This document shows positions 12,630 through 25,980 of a DNA stretch of 64,000 bases, in pieces. This DNA is from Tubiluchus corallicola. Taxonomy: Eukaryota; Priapulida; Priapulimorpha; Priapulimorphida; Tubiluchidae. Each line of letters begins with the position of its first letter. Positions within the stretch are counted from its first letter, which is position 1. The notes below the pieces were generated by a model. The model was not told where the DNA came from. It saw nothing but the letters and a program-made list of their open reading frames with translations, and made no database searches. The stretch is from the NCBI GenBank assembly GCA_030141605.1, contig JAQGDQ010000369.1, positions 1-64,000 on the forward strand. Reading direction: 5' to 3'. The position numbers and the translations under genes were made by a program.

Positions 12630-13309
12630 GATTTTTAGCGTCAATGTTTCTGCAAGAATAGGGTAAAAAACTATTAGATAGAGAAACATTTTGTTCATAG
12701 CAAGCTGCCATCAGTAAAAAATATCAATCTGACAAAATAGTGTGCCATTAAATGTGTTACTGGTTGATAAAAAATGTAGTCACTAATTATATGTTACAAA
12801 ATTATGAAAGTTTGAAACTACTGAAATTGTTGTATGTATTGTGTAAAATGTATCAATAGACAATACATACATACATACATACACGTAATTCCAATTATCA
12901 ATCTTAATAAAAACGTTTTACGAATTTTATTCGCAGAGTGCACAAGTACAGTTTAATAAAAATTTCTTTTAGATTCTTACTGCAAAATTGCAAGTTTACA
13001 ATTTAAACTGAAATTTTCCCTGGAACTTCTGGAATTCAAAACTGGACCACGTGAAGTTCTGTACACTGTCCAGAGTACAGTAACTGTTGTCATGGCTACG
13101 AGTTGGTTGGGTAACCGTAGCGTAAGAATCGAAAAAAAGCATTATAACTTGCTTCAAAAGTTGTAACAAATTTAATATTAATTTGAACAGTTTACTAGCG
13201 TGTAAAATAATTTTTAGTCGCCACAACGAATGCTATAGTTAATCTTTACCTAATGTGAGCGTGAATGTTATCGTTTGTGCTTCGTATCGTACGTTTACTT
13301 TTTTTAAAC
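12630..13309. promoter_or_regulatory. divergent promoter region between CFAP157 and PIGC
   Basis: The two start codons point away from each other, 680 bp apart. On the minus strand a CAG acceptor at 12650-12652 lies just upstream of the CFAP157 ATG, and a good donor (GTAAAGATT, 13241-13249) lies farther out. A 5'-UTR exon ending at 13250 would therefore place the CFAP157 start only some tens of bases from the PIGC ATG at 13310. No TATA box is evident in the 13250-13310 interval. The remainder (about 12.65-13.24 kb) would be a 5'-UTR intron and includes an (ATAC)n tract near 12867-12890. The architecture is inferred from splice-site placement only. Confidence 0.45.
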
Positions 13310-16300
13310 ATGGCCGCGTCCTCTACAAATAAAGTTTGGAGAAAAAACTTATGGGAAAAGCAGGATTTTCCTGATAACTACGTGGACGAGTCTTTTTTGC
13401 TTCAACTAAGGAAGAATGGTAAATAAGGATCATGCTTTGCAAAGTTTATTTTGTGATAATTCGCGTGTGATTGGCGCGATAACTTACGTTCTTTCACCTA
13501 GACAGTATAGTTTATACATAAGCAGATTCAAATGCAAATAAATTTATTTATCTCTTGCAATACACAATAACTTGAAGTACATAAACATAATAAGTTGTTA
13601 GTAACTTAGAGAAAGGGTTGTAAAAAATCGTAACGGTTAGAGAATCAGCCTCCCTCCTAGTTAAAGTTAGTAGAAAATCAGCGACAATTTAAGCTGGGAT
13701 GAAATAAAGAAAATCCTGTCAAACTGAAAAGATATAATAGTGAAAAAATGGTGATGAACAAAAGAATTAAACAAGTTTTAAATGGCGAAACAATATACAA
13801 AAATCAAAAAACGTAAAGCAACAGACTTGTAAGTTGTAGTCCTTTGCTAATTAAACAAAACAGATTGAAAAACAGAAACAAAAAACTATCAAAAGTGGAC
13901 AACATAAAGTAACAATAACTAATAATAACAACAGTAATGAAACAAGCATACATAAGGACTGAAAACAAAACTAAAATAAGTACTGAAGACATAAACTTTC
14001 CGAACAAAGCAACTAAACATAATTATAGTGTTATATTTACATTATATTTTCATTATAGTTCAATATATTGTACTAATATCTTTTACTATCAGGTGAACGT
14101 TCTAACACTTAGTCGTGTAGGCTTATTATAATGCTAACTTCACTGCTTATCTGCTTTTTTTATATATTCAAATGATTAATGTTAACACGTTGTGAATCGT
14201 GCAATTTTTTGAGAGCTATTACATGATCATAATTGTTACGAGTATACTGAACACCAGCCACCAGAGTATGAATCCTATAGAAGTATCTAAACACTAAACT
14301 GCAGAAAAATTACCCCTTTGTAAACCTTTTCCTGATCTCTAATAATATTTACCGCAAGCTTTCACATTTTAGCCTTAGTATGATGTTGTAGATGAGTAGT
14401 ATGATTTGCAAATGAGTAGTGTTAAATTTGTCATTTAATTACTTATATTCAAGTATAGAAAAATGATTTTACATAACTCGTCGTCTAGAGGTCATGCAGA
14501 CCTACTTTTCTATGTCGACCTGCATCTCTCATTGGAAGATTTTTCTAATTACAACTGTATGATATCGTATTCAGGTTTTCTTATTGCTTCATGTTCCCTC
14601 GTCTTCTGTTTTTATCAACTTATCAAATTTGTTTTTTTTCATGTACTGAACACCCCTTTCACGCAAAATGTAAGTTTTTATTGAAGCTAAGATATGCATC
14701 TGGCCTGTATAAAAGTGGTCGTCCCTGCTCTTTTACTGGTCCAGTTAGATTCATCCACGACAATGTAAACTCTATTTCATCATTGTTTTTCAATCTACTT
14801 CATGTAATTTGCCAATAGAGGTTTGTGGATAGGCTGATTGTCTTCCGCATCTGTTGGTACCGAACCAACCTTGGTAGTTTTCGCACTTTTCGGCGAGGTA
14901 CCGTCGGCAGTTCACTATTCTAAGCATTACGTTTGATCTGCAATAATGCAGTTGACCTTCATTTCACAGTTAACCTCCATTAAGAATTTTGCAATCTGAT
15001 TTAATTAGATTAATTTGTTATAGTAAATACGAGAACATACAGCTTCTGGCCAGCAGTAGTGGAATCTGGTGTCGTGACTCAGCAAATCAGCAGGTACGAT
15101 TCTCTGGAGGTGACACTACAGTTAGAATAAACACTTGGAATAGGTGATAACTTTCAGTATTTAAAAATGAAACCAATGTTTCATTTACATAAATTAATAC
15201 TGTTTCATGCATGTTAAAGCAAAACCGGACCCAATCTTGAACTATTGGTCAAAACAATCTACTCTTTAAAATATTGAAAGGAAACATACTATTTTTTTCA
15301 AAAATCTTACGTGAAAGAATTATTACCACACAAACACGGTTTCGCGTGCACCACTAGTTCTTCACTGTTACATGCATTTTGCCATTCGCTAGTCAAATGG
15401 GCACTAGCGCCTGTATTTCGAAAATGCATTACAGAAAAAACAGATGCCGTACCTCTCACTTCAGATGTGTTAGTTTGTGACGAACTAGTCATGTACGATA
15501 GCTCATGCGTGAGCACAGTGGTAAATTTGAAATTTGAATTCTTATTTTAAAACTTGTCTAGTTTTAGTACAGCATACTGAATCTCTTACAGTAGCACTGT
15601 ACTTTTCGCTTTGGCAAACGTGTGCAACATGCTCGTGGAATATTTTTGCTGTCAAAAATTATGTTAGTTTGTCGTGTCATCAATAGCTGGGCTCGCCCGC
15701 CGTTAATTAAGATTTTAATCTATTATTTAATTAACAGAAACGCTTTTGCAGTATTAATCGTGTTAAAATGTATACTTTTTATCCGACTTGAAAATGGAGT
15801 AGTATATGAAAAATCACCTTCAAGTTCAAAAGTCTGGGGGCAGTATTGCTTCCACGTGAAATTAATTATAGTCTCGCATATGTAATTGTTGTGTTTTTAA
15901 TCAGTACTCCGTTTCTCTAGTGTGGTGTTATTTTCGGCAGCCTTTGTTTACATGAACGACGGATATTTGGACCCAAAGGTCGTATTCGCAACATTGGTTC
16001 TATTAACTTTGCTGGGGTATGTACTGTACAAGGTGGCACCGGCTTCTGTGTCTGTCATCGAGGAATTCAGAAATGAACACTTGGAAGCAAAGAGACACGG
16101 TAAAGAAAAATGGTTTGTTCAATTGTTTTAACCAATAGTTAGCTAAAATTACCTCGTAGCTAAAATGACTGGAGGTGCTGCTTCAGAGAATTTTTAGCCA
16201 TTGTTTTAATATTGTATAAAACGAAACAAACATATGTAATCCTACTGTCGTAATCTGTAATTTAAAGTTACATATAAACTTGATAAAATTCTAAACAAAA

Positions 16301-19300
16301 AATACTGTTTGCTTATGAATAGCCTAAATTGTCGTAGTTCAAGAATTTTAAGCGCGTGACAACTGACAACACGTACTGTAGTGAGTGACAGTGCTCTTTC
16401 TACTAAAAGTGCAGTATCTGATCTTAGACATGGCCGCATGCTCGCAAGTGACAAACACCACATTGCTTGAGCTGTAAGCGCACTGTGCTGGGCTGTGACG
16501 CAAACAGTATTTCCCTCGTGCTCTGAACCGTACAACTATAAAGTTTGAACTAAATAAAAAACTTATTTTATTGGATATTATCGATAATATTGAGTGAAAA
16601 TAGTTCGCAGTTCCACAGTGCCGCCGCTGTAACCATCTCTTTGACGTTCACTATGATAAGAATTATAAAGTTTAACCACAATTTTTCTCTACCTTGCTGT
16701 ATCCATAAGTGTATAAAAAATTGACTCATTCTTTGTATACGAGAATCAATGTAGGGAATTTCGTCAAGTATCTCGTTGGCCACGTGACCACGGTCACTCA
16801 CCTGTGCAGATCTGTTTCTACCTGGGCAAGCGAGTTAGTTGGTAAACGTTAACAGGCTTCTTTAAAAGTAGTTTTTCACAGTATGATAGTGGCATAATCT
16901 GTCAGATATATTGGTAAATACTAGATTTGCTTTATGGAGACATACGATGTAAGTAAATACATCATTTTGTATTATTTTGAATCATTATGAACTGATCACT
17001 TTGAACATTTTAGTTTAATGAATGACAATCTTATCAAATTGATAGAACGTTGTATAAATTAGTAAATTACCAAATTAGGTTTATTTAATGTGTTATTTTA
17101 TGTTTAGTAAAGTCTAGAGCTACAGAATTAAATGCAAATTTGTAAAATGGCCTTTTTTATTTTTTAATAGAAATGACGTATAAAACACTACAATTTTGAG
17201 TTAGAATATAGCAGTCATTGATTGTAGTATAATGTCCTATAATGTAAACAAAAACACAACACATGTATAAACACAATAATTCCATACAGATTTACAAACT
17301 GTAATAAAAATATTGTAATATACTATATTATCTATCTGTCTACAACTTACATGAAAAGTTTATATGTAGTCATACATGCAGGGCAAGTTATTGAGCAACT
17401 ATTACACAGTGAAATATTCCTGTACTCTACCTCTTAATGATAGCATACTTTGTCTAGATTTTTCTCAAAAATCAATAAACTTGTTGGCAAAAGTATGTTC
17501 AAATTGAAAATGTGAATATTTGTAAATTAATTTCTAGTCCATCCACAATCATAAACTTGAGTTAGACGTTTGCTTATGTTAAATGCTGGAGCAGTTTACA
17601 ATGTGCGCAGGAAAAGTTGGAAGGTCACGAAACATTTAACCATTAGCAAACGTTCTCTTTTTTTAGTTTCTGATGATGTGAAGATAGCTGTGACATTCTT
17701 GGCAATTGCATATGGAATGGCTCCAATTCTGCACACTCTTACTGAGTCGATAAGCACGGACACCATTTATGCCATGTCAACTGGCATGTTATTGGCTAAC
17801 TTGATATTCTATGAGTATGGTCCAAGTGCGGCGATGTAAGTGCACCACTGCTACAGGATTTTGATGGTGTGTTTTCTTTTGGACAGCAAACTCGCATGCA
17901 TAAATTGTTTTGCGAGTTACTGTTCTCAAATTATTACTCCAGCAGTTACTGTGAGTTGTTTTACTGCGAGTTACTACTGTTCTCAAATTATTACTCCAGC
18001 AATTACTGTGAGTTGTTTTACTGCGAGTTACTGTCCAGTGTGAATGCATCAGTGAGTTTTTTGCAGGGATAGGTAATTGAGTGTCAGCTTGTAGAGTAAC
18101 TTGCAACAGGTGTAACTGTCTGAACGCACAAGTTACTTGGGAAGTTACTTAGCAAGCTAACTTCGTGAGATAACTCACTCGTCTGGATGCACCGTAACAT
18201 TGCTTGTGTAATAGCAAGTTGCTAAATATTACGCGTGAATATTGCAGGAGGCTTTCAGGTGTCTTCTTAGTGAATTGTTCACGCCACTAGTTCTTCACTG
18301 TTGCATGCATTTCGCCATTCTCTAGTTAGACGGGCACTAACGCCTGCATTTCAGAAACGCATTGCACAAAAAACTGGTTCATACTTTAGTACAGCGGTAA
18401 ATTTTAAATTTGAATTCTTATCTAAAAACTTGCCTAGTTTTAGTACAACACACTGAGTATCTTACAATAGCACTGTACTTCAATTTTCGCTTTCACAAAC
18501 ACGCTCGTGGAATATTATTGCTGTTGAAAATTATGTTTGTGATGTCATCAATAGTTGGGCCCACCCACCGTTAATTAACTTTTTAATTTATTGTTTAATT
18601 ATCCGAAATGGTTTTGCAGTCTTAACTGTGTTCAAATGTATACTTTTTATCGGACTTGAAAATGAGGTAGTATATGAAAAATCATCCTGTCTTCCTTTAA
18701 CCTGCTAAAGCAAGACATATTTTAAAGTTGGCTCCAAGAGATGGAGCCACAATACAAATAATTCGTTTTACTTTTCACAAGCTATAGGCTTAAACTCTAG
18801 TTCTATTTCTGTGTGGTCCAAGTTTCAAACTGCTGATCAAATAATTTTTTTATAGAAGATTCATAATGATGATTTTGTTTTATAATTTCAGTGTTTCAGC
18901 AACTGTGTCTTTCAACGCAGCGATGTTTGCATCCGTATGTTTAGCATCGAGGCTCCCGACGACGTGGCACACATTTGCAACAGTTACTCTTGCTGCTTCC
19001 ATGTTTGCTCTCTTCCCGTTGCTTAGGAAACGACTAAAGGCACAGTTATTGTCTTTTCATTTATTCAGTTTCTAATTTGCATGATTAATTATACGAATTC
19101 CGGACGTTATCTGTTTTTAAACACAGTGCAGTTACTTCTCTCTCATATTCTTTGTTTGCAGGTGTATTTTGTTTTCAGTTTACTTGTAAAACACCTTTAC
19201 TTTTTTATCCGATAGATGGCACTTCGTGCTTTACACATTTACGTATGCTATCTACAGTACTTGCATTGATGTCTGTTCGAACTATTACTAAACTATAACA

Positions 19301-21015
19301 GTATCTAACATAGCTGTAATTTTGAGATTTAACATCATGGTATCTTGAATTTGTGGCAAATGGTTCAATTAATTGACAGGAATGTAGTTATATATAAATA
19401 AGTGTCTTATATAAATAAGCACATTCGTATTTCGGTTTTCCAGAAAAAAGCGGGGCGACGTCGGTCCAAATTTGCATATTGTCCATACTTACCGATACTA
19501 AGCTAATACAGTAGGCGCCGTGTATTAGACTCACTGTAATATAGAATCAGTTGCCTAATTGTCTCAAAAACATTTAGCATGGGCCGCTCTTGACATACAA
19601 GCTACACGCTGCTTGGCTGCACAAGATAAACAAAGTGACGGCCTGCCAACTAGTGGTCAGCTCGCAAAATGATTTACTGCATCCGTAGTATGCGTGACCT
19701 TTAACGATCCAGATTTTGTCCGATTTTTCTGATATCCTTAAAAGCGAGGTCCGACAGACCAGATATGAGTGTATTTCCACGAATAAACAAATATACCTGG
19801 GGAATTAGTATGTACGTCGGTACCATTTTTCTATTTGGTCAAGTAGCTATAGTAACTAAAAGAAGTAAATTTATTGTTTTAATCATTTTCGAATCAAACA
19901 CCTTATTAGAGTATTAGAAGCTTGGAATTTTAAGCAACTGTGTTAATGTGATCTTATTAATGTAAATTTCGTTTAGATGGCATATGGAGCAAAGATTCAG
20001 GTTGCCATGACAACTATTTTGGGGATACCAGCACTGCTTGTTTCATCCCAGATATACTTTCCTTGTGGATTTCTTTTTCTTCTTTTACATCTCTTTATCA
20101 CTTTCGCCTGTCCAACGTGGCTGATTTGTATACAACCGTTCAAAGAGTAAGTGTGTGTTAAGTAGAATAAAAACGCCGCTTTAAACTTGAATTTGGAAAT
20201 TACATAGATCATTGCATCAATCACGTCATGTCGATAGATTCTTTTTGAAAGCATATTCATCAAATTGTATGCTCATCTGAATATCGTGCTGCATGTTTAT
20301 ATAATTTTCTTGGCATTTGTTGACTTGATGATATGTTTCAGTGGGTTGTAGTAGCTGCTCCTGAAGGCTTTACTAATGAAAATTATTAAATATTCTTTCT
20401 TCAACTTATCACGTTTCCTTTACCTAGTGATTCTATTGGTTTTAAATGAAAACGCCAAACAGATTATTAATCATTGCACATGCTAATTAAAACAGTGCCC
20501 TGAATAAAAAATCTGTTTACAATTAGACCGGTTCACTACAAACTTTCTCATTTTTGGATGCGATTGTTTCGTTAATTTAAAAGCCAAAAGAGGAATATCT
20601 TGCAGAATTATCACCTGCTTCTTTGTAACTAGAAATTTATTTTGAACAATCCAAGAAAAAGAAAAAGGTTTTGCTGAATTCCAAGAAATTCCTATGTTTT
20701 AATTGATCAAAGTACAAGTAAAGGTTACCATTAACTGTTCTGTGTTGGTATACACCTTACTAAAATAACTTGGCTCAAGCATAGTATCCTTAACACTTCT
20801 GTAATACTGAAGTTGACAGTTCACTTGTTTTATACCATGCTTTTTTGAAAGTATGTTTAAACTGAATTGTTTTTGTATCCTGGTTATAACATTGTCTCTT
20901 TATTATAATTGTTAGTTCATTGTTATTGTTAACTCATTTCAGTAACATTCATGGTCCATGGGATGAAGCAGAAATCAAAGAATGTGACAAAGTCAAGCTT
21001 CCTCGCCTCAACTAG
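13310..21015 (+). CDS. PIGC: PIGC (GPI2), phosphatidylinositol N-acetylglucosaminyltransferase subunit C
   Basis: Membrane subunit of the ER GPI-GlcNAc transferase, which performs the first step of GPI-anchor synthesis (GlcNAc from UDP-GlcNAc onto phosphatidylinositol). Seven exons: 13310-13418, 15024-15093, 15921-16099, 17667-17835, 18892-19039, 19977-20146 and 20943-21015. Together they make 918 nt, 305 aa plus stop, close to the roughly 297 aa of human PIGC. Family landmarks are F-P-D-N-Y-V-D (exon 1), [10 protein letters not shown] (exon 2), [14 protein letters not shown] (exon 4), [11 protein letters not shown] (exon 5) and [12 protein letters not shown] (exon 7). Several long hydrophobic helices fit a multi-pass ER protein. 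All junctions chain in phase. Six introns are GT-AG; the fifth needs a GC donor after AAG at 19037-19039. TTAA-type MITE copies lie in introns 2 and 4 and directly after the stop codon. A polyadenylation signal AATAAA lies at 21648-21653. Confidence 0.93.
15214..15825 (+). mobile_element. MITE family C, copy 1 (3' end degraded), in PIGC intron 2
   Basis: It starts at TTAA (15214-15217) with AGCAAAACCGGACCC and shares its body with copies at 18276, 21018, 28099 and 45836. The usual right terminus (ATCATCCTGTCTTCCTTTAA) is replaced from about 15820. Open frames within it are not genes. Confidence 0.65.
18276..18700 (+). mobile_element. MITE family C, copy 2 (5'-truncated), in PIGC intron 4
   Basis: It shares the right two thirds of family C and ends CATCCTGTCTTCCTTTAA with TTAA at 18697-18700. 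The left third, including the AGCAAAAC terminus, is missing. Confidence 0.65.
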
Positions 21016-21017
21016 GA

Positions 21018-21607
21018 CCCGGACCAAATCTTAAACTGTAGGTAAAAACAATCTACTCTTTAAAATATTGAAAGTAAACTTACTATTTTTTCAAAAATGA
21101 CTTACGTGAAAGAATTATTACCACACAAACACAATTTTGCACTCCAGCCACTAATTCTTCGCTGTTACACATATTTCGCCATTCGCTAGTTAGATGGAGC
21201 ACTAGCGCCTGCAGATGCTGTACCTCTCTGTTCAGGTGTGTTAGTTTGTGATGAACTGCTCACATGATAACTCAGGCGTGAGTACAGTGGTAAATTTTAA
21301 ATTTTAATTTTTGTCTTAAAACTTGCCAAGTTTTAGTACAACGCACTGAATATCTTATATTAGCACTATATTTCAATTTTCGCTTTTGAAAACGCATGCA
21401 ACACGCTCATGGAATATTTTTGCTGTTGAAAATTATGTTAGTTTGTGATGTCATCAATAGTTGAGCTCACCCGCTGTTAGTTGAGTCTTTAATCTATTAT
21501 TTAATTATCCTAGAAATGCCTTTGAAGTATTAATTGTGTTAAAATGTATACTTTTTATTGGAATTGAAAATGAGATAGTATTTGAAAAATCATCCTGTCT
21601 TCCTTTC
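21018..21607 (+). mobile_element. MITE family C, copy 3, directly after the PIGC stop codon
   Basis: Its recognisable left part (CGGACC then AATCTTAAACTG) begins 2-3 bases beyond the TAG at 21013-21015, and it ends near CCTGTCTTCCTTTC at about 21607 with the TTAA lost. The PIGC 3' UTR is therefore largely transposon sequence if the AATAAA at 21648 is used. Confidence 0.65.
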
Positions 21608-21729
21608 TCGGTAGACTGTTTGTTAGGAGGCTAGTAAAGCTTCACTTAATAAAAGAACATTTTGAAATAATCAAAAACAGCAACATTAAAATTATTTTTC
21701 ATTTTAAACTTGTTTGTTACTACTTTTTG

Positions 21730-22655
21730 GAACACCTTCCTAATGTTACTTTTTTAGAGGAACACCTTCCTAGTGTTACTACTTTAGAGGAACACCTTCC
21801 TAATGTTACTTTTTAGAGGAACACCTTCCTAATGTTACTAATTTAGAGGAACACCTTCCTAGTGTTACTACTTTAGAGAAACACCTTCCTAATGTTACTT
21901 TTTTAGAGGAACATCTTCCTAATGTTACTACTTTAGAGGAACACCTTCCTAATGTTACTACTTTAGAGGAACACCTTCCTAATGTTACCTCTTTAAAGGA
22001 ACACCTTCCTTATGTTACTTTTTTAGAGGAACACCTTCCTAATGTTACTTCTTTAGAGGAACACTTTCCTAATGTTACTACTTTAGAGGAACAGCTTCCT
22101 AATGTTACTTTTTTAGAGGAACACCTTCACAATGTTTCTACTTTAGAGGAACACCTTCCTAATGTTACTACTTTAGAGGAACACCTTCCTAGTGTTACTA
22201 CTTTAGAGGAACACCTTCCTAATGTTACTTTTTTAGAGGAACATCTTCCTAATGTTACTACTTTAGAGGAACACTTTCCTAATGTTACTACTTTAGAGAA
22301 ACACCTTCCTAGTGTTACTACTTTAAAGGAACACCTTCCTAATGTTACTACTTTAGAGGAACACCTTCCTAATGTTACTACTTTAGAGGAACACCTTCCT
22401 AATGTTACTACTTTAGAGGAACACCTTCCTAATGTTACTACTTTAGAGGAACACCTTCCTAATGTTACTTCTTTAGAGGAACACCTTCCTAATGTTACTA
22501 CTTTAGAGGAACATCTTCCTAGTGTTACTACTTTAGAGGAACACCTTCCTATTGTTACTACTTTAGAGGAACACCTTCCTAGTGTTACTACTTTAGAGGA
22601 ACACCTTCCTAATGTTACTACTTTAGAGGAACACCCTCCTAGTGTTACTACTTTT
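21730..22655. repeat. 30-bp minisatellite between the convergent genes
   Basis: About 31 copies of a 30-bp unit (CTTTAGAGGAACACCTTCCT plus AATGTTACTA). Because 30 is a multiple of three, the minus strand stays open for about 190 codons and encodes a ten-residue repeat (K-V-V-T-L-G-R-C-S-S). This frame is a by-product of the array, has no promoter or splice support, and is not called as a gene. The array lies between the PIGC end (21015) and the receptor stop codon (23504). Confidence 0.9.
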
Positions 22656-23503
22656 CCCGTGTAAACACTTTGAGCTGACAAGCAAATCGAGAAAAAAATC
22701 ATATAGTTTTCATCAAATTTATTTTCCTGACATACATTTCTCTGAGTTGCACAAAACTTTTCATAAGCATGAAAAAAGAATGCAGATGAAATGATTTGAA
22801 CACAAGAATAATTTATTTAAACAAAAGCTTGATTTAAACTTTTTTATAATTTGTAAATAAGCAAAGGAGTCAGATAATCAATATGATATAATCACTTAAC
22901 AATTGCGTTATTCACAGGTAAGTTAATGCAGTTAAATGAATTAGGATGTGCATCACAAACTAAATGTGGTTTATTTGATTTACATCACTTTGATGTAATG
23001 TAATTTTGTTTACATTTTTAACTTTTCTTATATGTATTTGTGTAAAGCTTGATTCAATTCATAGAGGGCAAAGATGTTAAATAAATAATACCGTAATAAG
23101 AATTATTATTATAATAGTTAATGTATATAAATTAAACAATGTATATAGACATTTTCTCTTACATAGATATGAAGTGTCACAAATTCTTCTCAAGATGCTA
23201 GGATAGCTTGCAAAGTTGACTAGTCTTGCTTTCAAACTGCATTAAGATGGCGACATCAGAGGAGAGAATTCTGGCTGGAGATTACTCTGATCAGTTTTGA
23301 CCAATTAGCAGCTACCTGGTAAACTATTTAAGAAAATGTTCTGATTTGTGATAAATTAACATTTAATGTTATTTAAAATGATTCAAGGAAATGATTTTAT
23401 ACACGTTTTCTTAACAGGTGTTCATTTGCCTCCCTCATTGGTTCATTCACGAATTTCTGTAGTGTTGCCATCTATGATCGACTTATTTCAATTTTCAGTT
23501 GTT

Positions 23504-25980
23504 TCATACTTGTGTGCAGTTCCCATGGCCACGTAACTGACAAGTCGCTGAACCGTTACTATGGCAACAGTTGTTGTCAGGTGTCACCTTGGGTAACACA
23601 TTTGTCTGCATGGTGCTGCCGGGTTGTGATCTCGTACCACTATTGGTTGTTGAACCTGAACTAGTCGTGTTACCGCCTCGTTTTGACCAGAGCGTCTGAT
23701 TGAAAACCACAAATGCTAAGAAGATGAACAGACCCTGCAACGAGTTCAAAATTGTAAAAATGTACCAAATCCAAATGTGTCTGATCATGGCTGCCAGGAA
23801 ACCAAATATCCACGTTAAACCGAGCAATGTTGAAAGCTTGATGCAAAGAATGAGCTGCCGCTTCTGACTCAGTGTCGAACCCACTCTTGCAGTCAGCTTA
23901 CTCATCTGTCTTAGTTTATACACGGTTACGATAAACAGGACAAGATCCGTTAGAGTCACCACTGCCGCCGGCAGAGCGAAACCGGCAAAAAGTGCCCATT
24001 TGTGTGACAGCCAACAACTCGCTGTGGCGTACAGATCTGGTGTTGTTCTCAGAAAATGTGCAATCACGACTGGAATGACTAGAAACAATGGTGAGATCCA
24101 CGAGTACAGCGAATATTTTGTGCATGTTGTTCTGAATGCTGGTTTGGTCTTACCGAAAGTAACAAAAATGTCGTACGTCATCACGTTCATCCAGGCAAAA
24201 ACGCTCAGCCAGAAATAATGAAGCAAAATGGCCACAACTGTGCAAGCTTTTTCCCAATCAGTTCTGTGTATTCCCACGAGCAGCAGCAATTGGGCAGTGA
24301 ACAGTGTGCTCACCAGGCTCATAACAATTTTACCTGGAATTGTTCTCAATGAAGAGAATCGGCAGTAAGTGGCAAAGGTCAGTGCCAAGCAGAGCAAAGA
24401 TATGACACCTGTAATTAAAGTGAGCATACCTTGTCCTGCAGAATAAATTACTGTTTCGTTTGCGGCTTGATAATCACTTTGCAATGCTGTTACGCAAACA
24501 GTTATCGAGTTGTTGTCATTTCGACTGTATTCAGATTTTTGCAATAATTTCTGGTTAACTAGCTTTACTACATTGTTAGGTAACTCAGTATACATTTCGC
24601 CTGTTAGGTTTGCCTTCAGACAAGTTAGGAATGGATTTTCGCAGAGTTTAATGGTCCCTGTTGATTGTTGCCCTACTTGAGATGTTATGTTCACCAACAG
24701 ATTCTGTAGTGGGTAAAAGGTACGCACCTCTCTAATGAGTACGTAATCGGTTCCGTTTACGTTTTCATAAAGCTTATAGTCGGATGCTGAGTAAGTTTTA
24801 AACTTTCCAGCATTACAGCTGTAGTGAACACTAGGTTCATAGTTAAGAATGTCGAGTTTCACAATTTCAAGAAAGTGCAGGGACGCTTGAATGTTCATTA
24901 TTTTCCTAGACGTTTCAATAAAATAATTAAAACTCACATCTTTCAATTGTGCAAGATCTACCGTTACTTCTACAGTGTGCATTGTCTTGTTCCTTCCTGC
25001 TTCACAAGCCGATTGTTTTTTTAAAGCGAATGATGAAAGTTGTGCTGTTGTAACAGCGGCAGCACTTGCAATTTGTGCTGGCAACTCGTAATACAACTGA
25101 TGTGCGTTGTCGCACACTGCACTGAGACCTATGGACAAGAAGACGGAATTTTGCAAGCGTGGTAATGGGTACGAATAGTCTGAGAATACCCAAGATTCTG
25201 TGTTGTTGTCAAGTACACACGCAGAACCTTCCATGACAAGACCGTCGCCACAAAACGCTGTGTGACATCTTTCAGTGACGTAATCGTATATTTCGCCAGA
25301 TCTGCAATTTTTACTTTTCGTCACTGTTGACTTTCCGTCATATGTGATGCTGTCTGTCAAGGCTCCAAAATCCAGTAACACGGAAAATACGGGAAATGGT
25401 TGCGATGGTGCTGCCACCTGGCTCATGGGTGGGCACACGGTGTATGCGACACCGTGACACAATGCACAGTGAGAATTCCTATATATTTTGTCTTCATTGA
25501 TGTCAGTCACGGGAGCATAATATGCTGAGCAAAGATCTTGAAGTCTTTCCCACTCTTCTGTTTTATTTTCCTCCGGGCAAGTGTCATCATAACTTCCTCT
25601 CAGACTTGGTGACAACGCGTTGTCAACACAAAAATGCGGTTTTGTGCTCGACTCTCCCATGTGCCGTGTTATCAGAAAGCAGCCTTTCAAAGCTTCTTCT
25701 ACTTCTGTAAAATTGTCGCTTCTCAGTCGCTGCTCATTTTCCATTGACTTGGGGCATTTCATTTCGGCTACCCATTGCCGTAGCTCCGTCATTGTTTTGC
25801 CATGACACGTAGCACAAAATAGATTCTTGTATGTCAGGCCTGAACGCTGTGCTAAGAATTCAGAGAATGGAGTGTTGTATATAGGTTCTTGTAGTGTGTC
25901 ATCCTCACACAACTGCCTGACTGTTTCATCTGTCCAAGTAACGGGACATCGTGATATGACAAAATATGGCTCAAGTAAAC
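23504..25980 (-). CDS. terminal exon: Cys-rich ectodomain and seven-helix (7tm_2-like) domain
   Basis: One 2477-nt exon, phase 1, encoding 824 residues plus stop. The acceptor is CAG at 25981-25983. Residues about 1-170 form a Cys-rich region that includes two copies of a pattern like F/H-C-A-x-C-H-G. Several N-x-S/T sites follow. Seven hydrophobic helices run from about residue 515 to 765; family B/adhesion-like features are H-Y-F-W-L-S-V-F-A-W-M in helix 3, G-L-T-W-I-F-G-F in helix 6 and L-N-S-L-Q-G-L-F-I-F in helix 7. No GPS cleavage triplet (H-L/I-S/T) is visible ahead of helix 1, so self-cleavage is not expected. The tail of about 60 residues is Ser/Thr/Gly/Asn-rich. It most resembles Methuselah- or adhesion-type receptors of invertebrates. 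Confidence 0.88.

Noticed and set aside
15307-15885. Three open frames of 69-87 codons
   Set aside because: They lie in a family C MITE within PIGC intron 2; the same sequence elsewhere is frameshifted and stopped.
22127-22702. 191-codon minus-strand open frame of a repeated ten-residue peptide
   Set aside because: It is the translation of the 30-bp minisatellite; no start context, splice sites or unique sequence support a gene.
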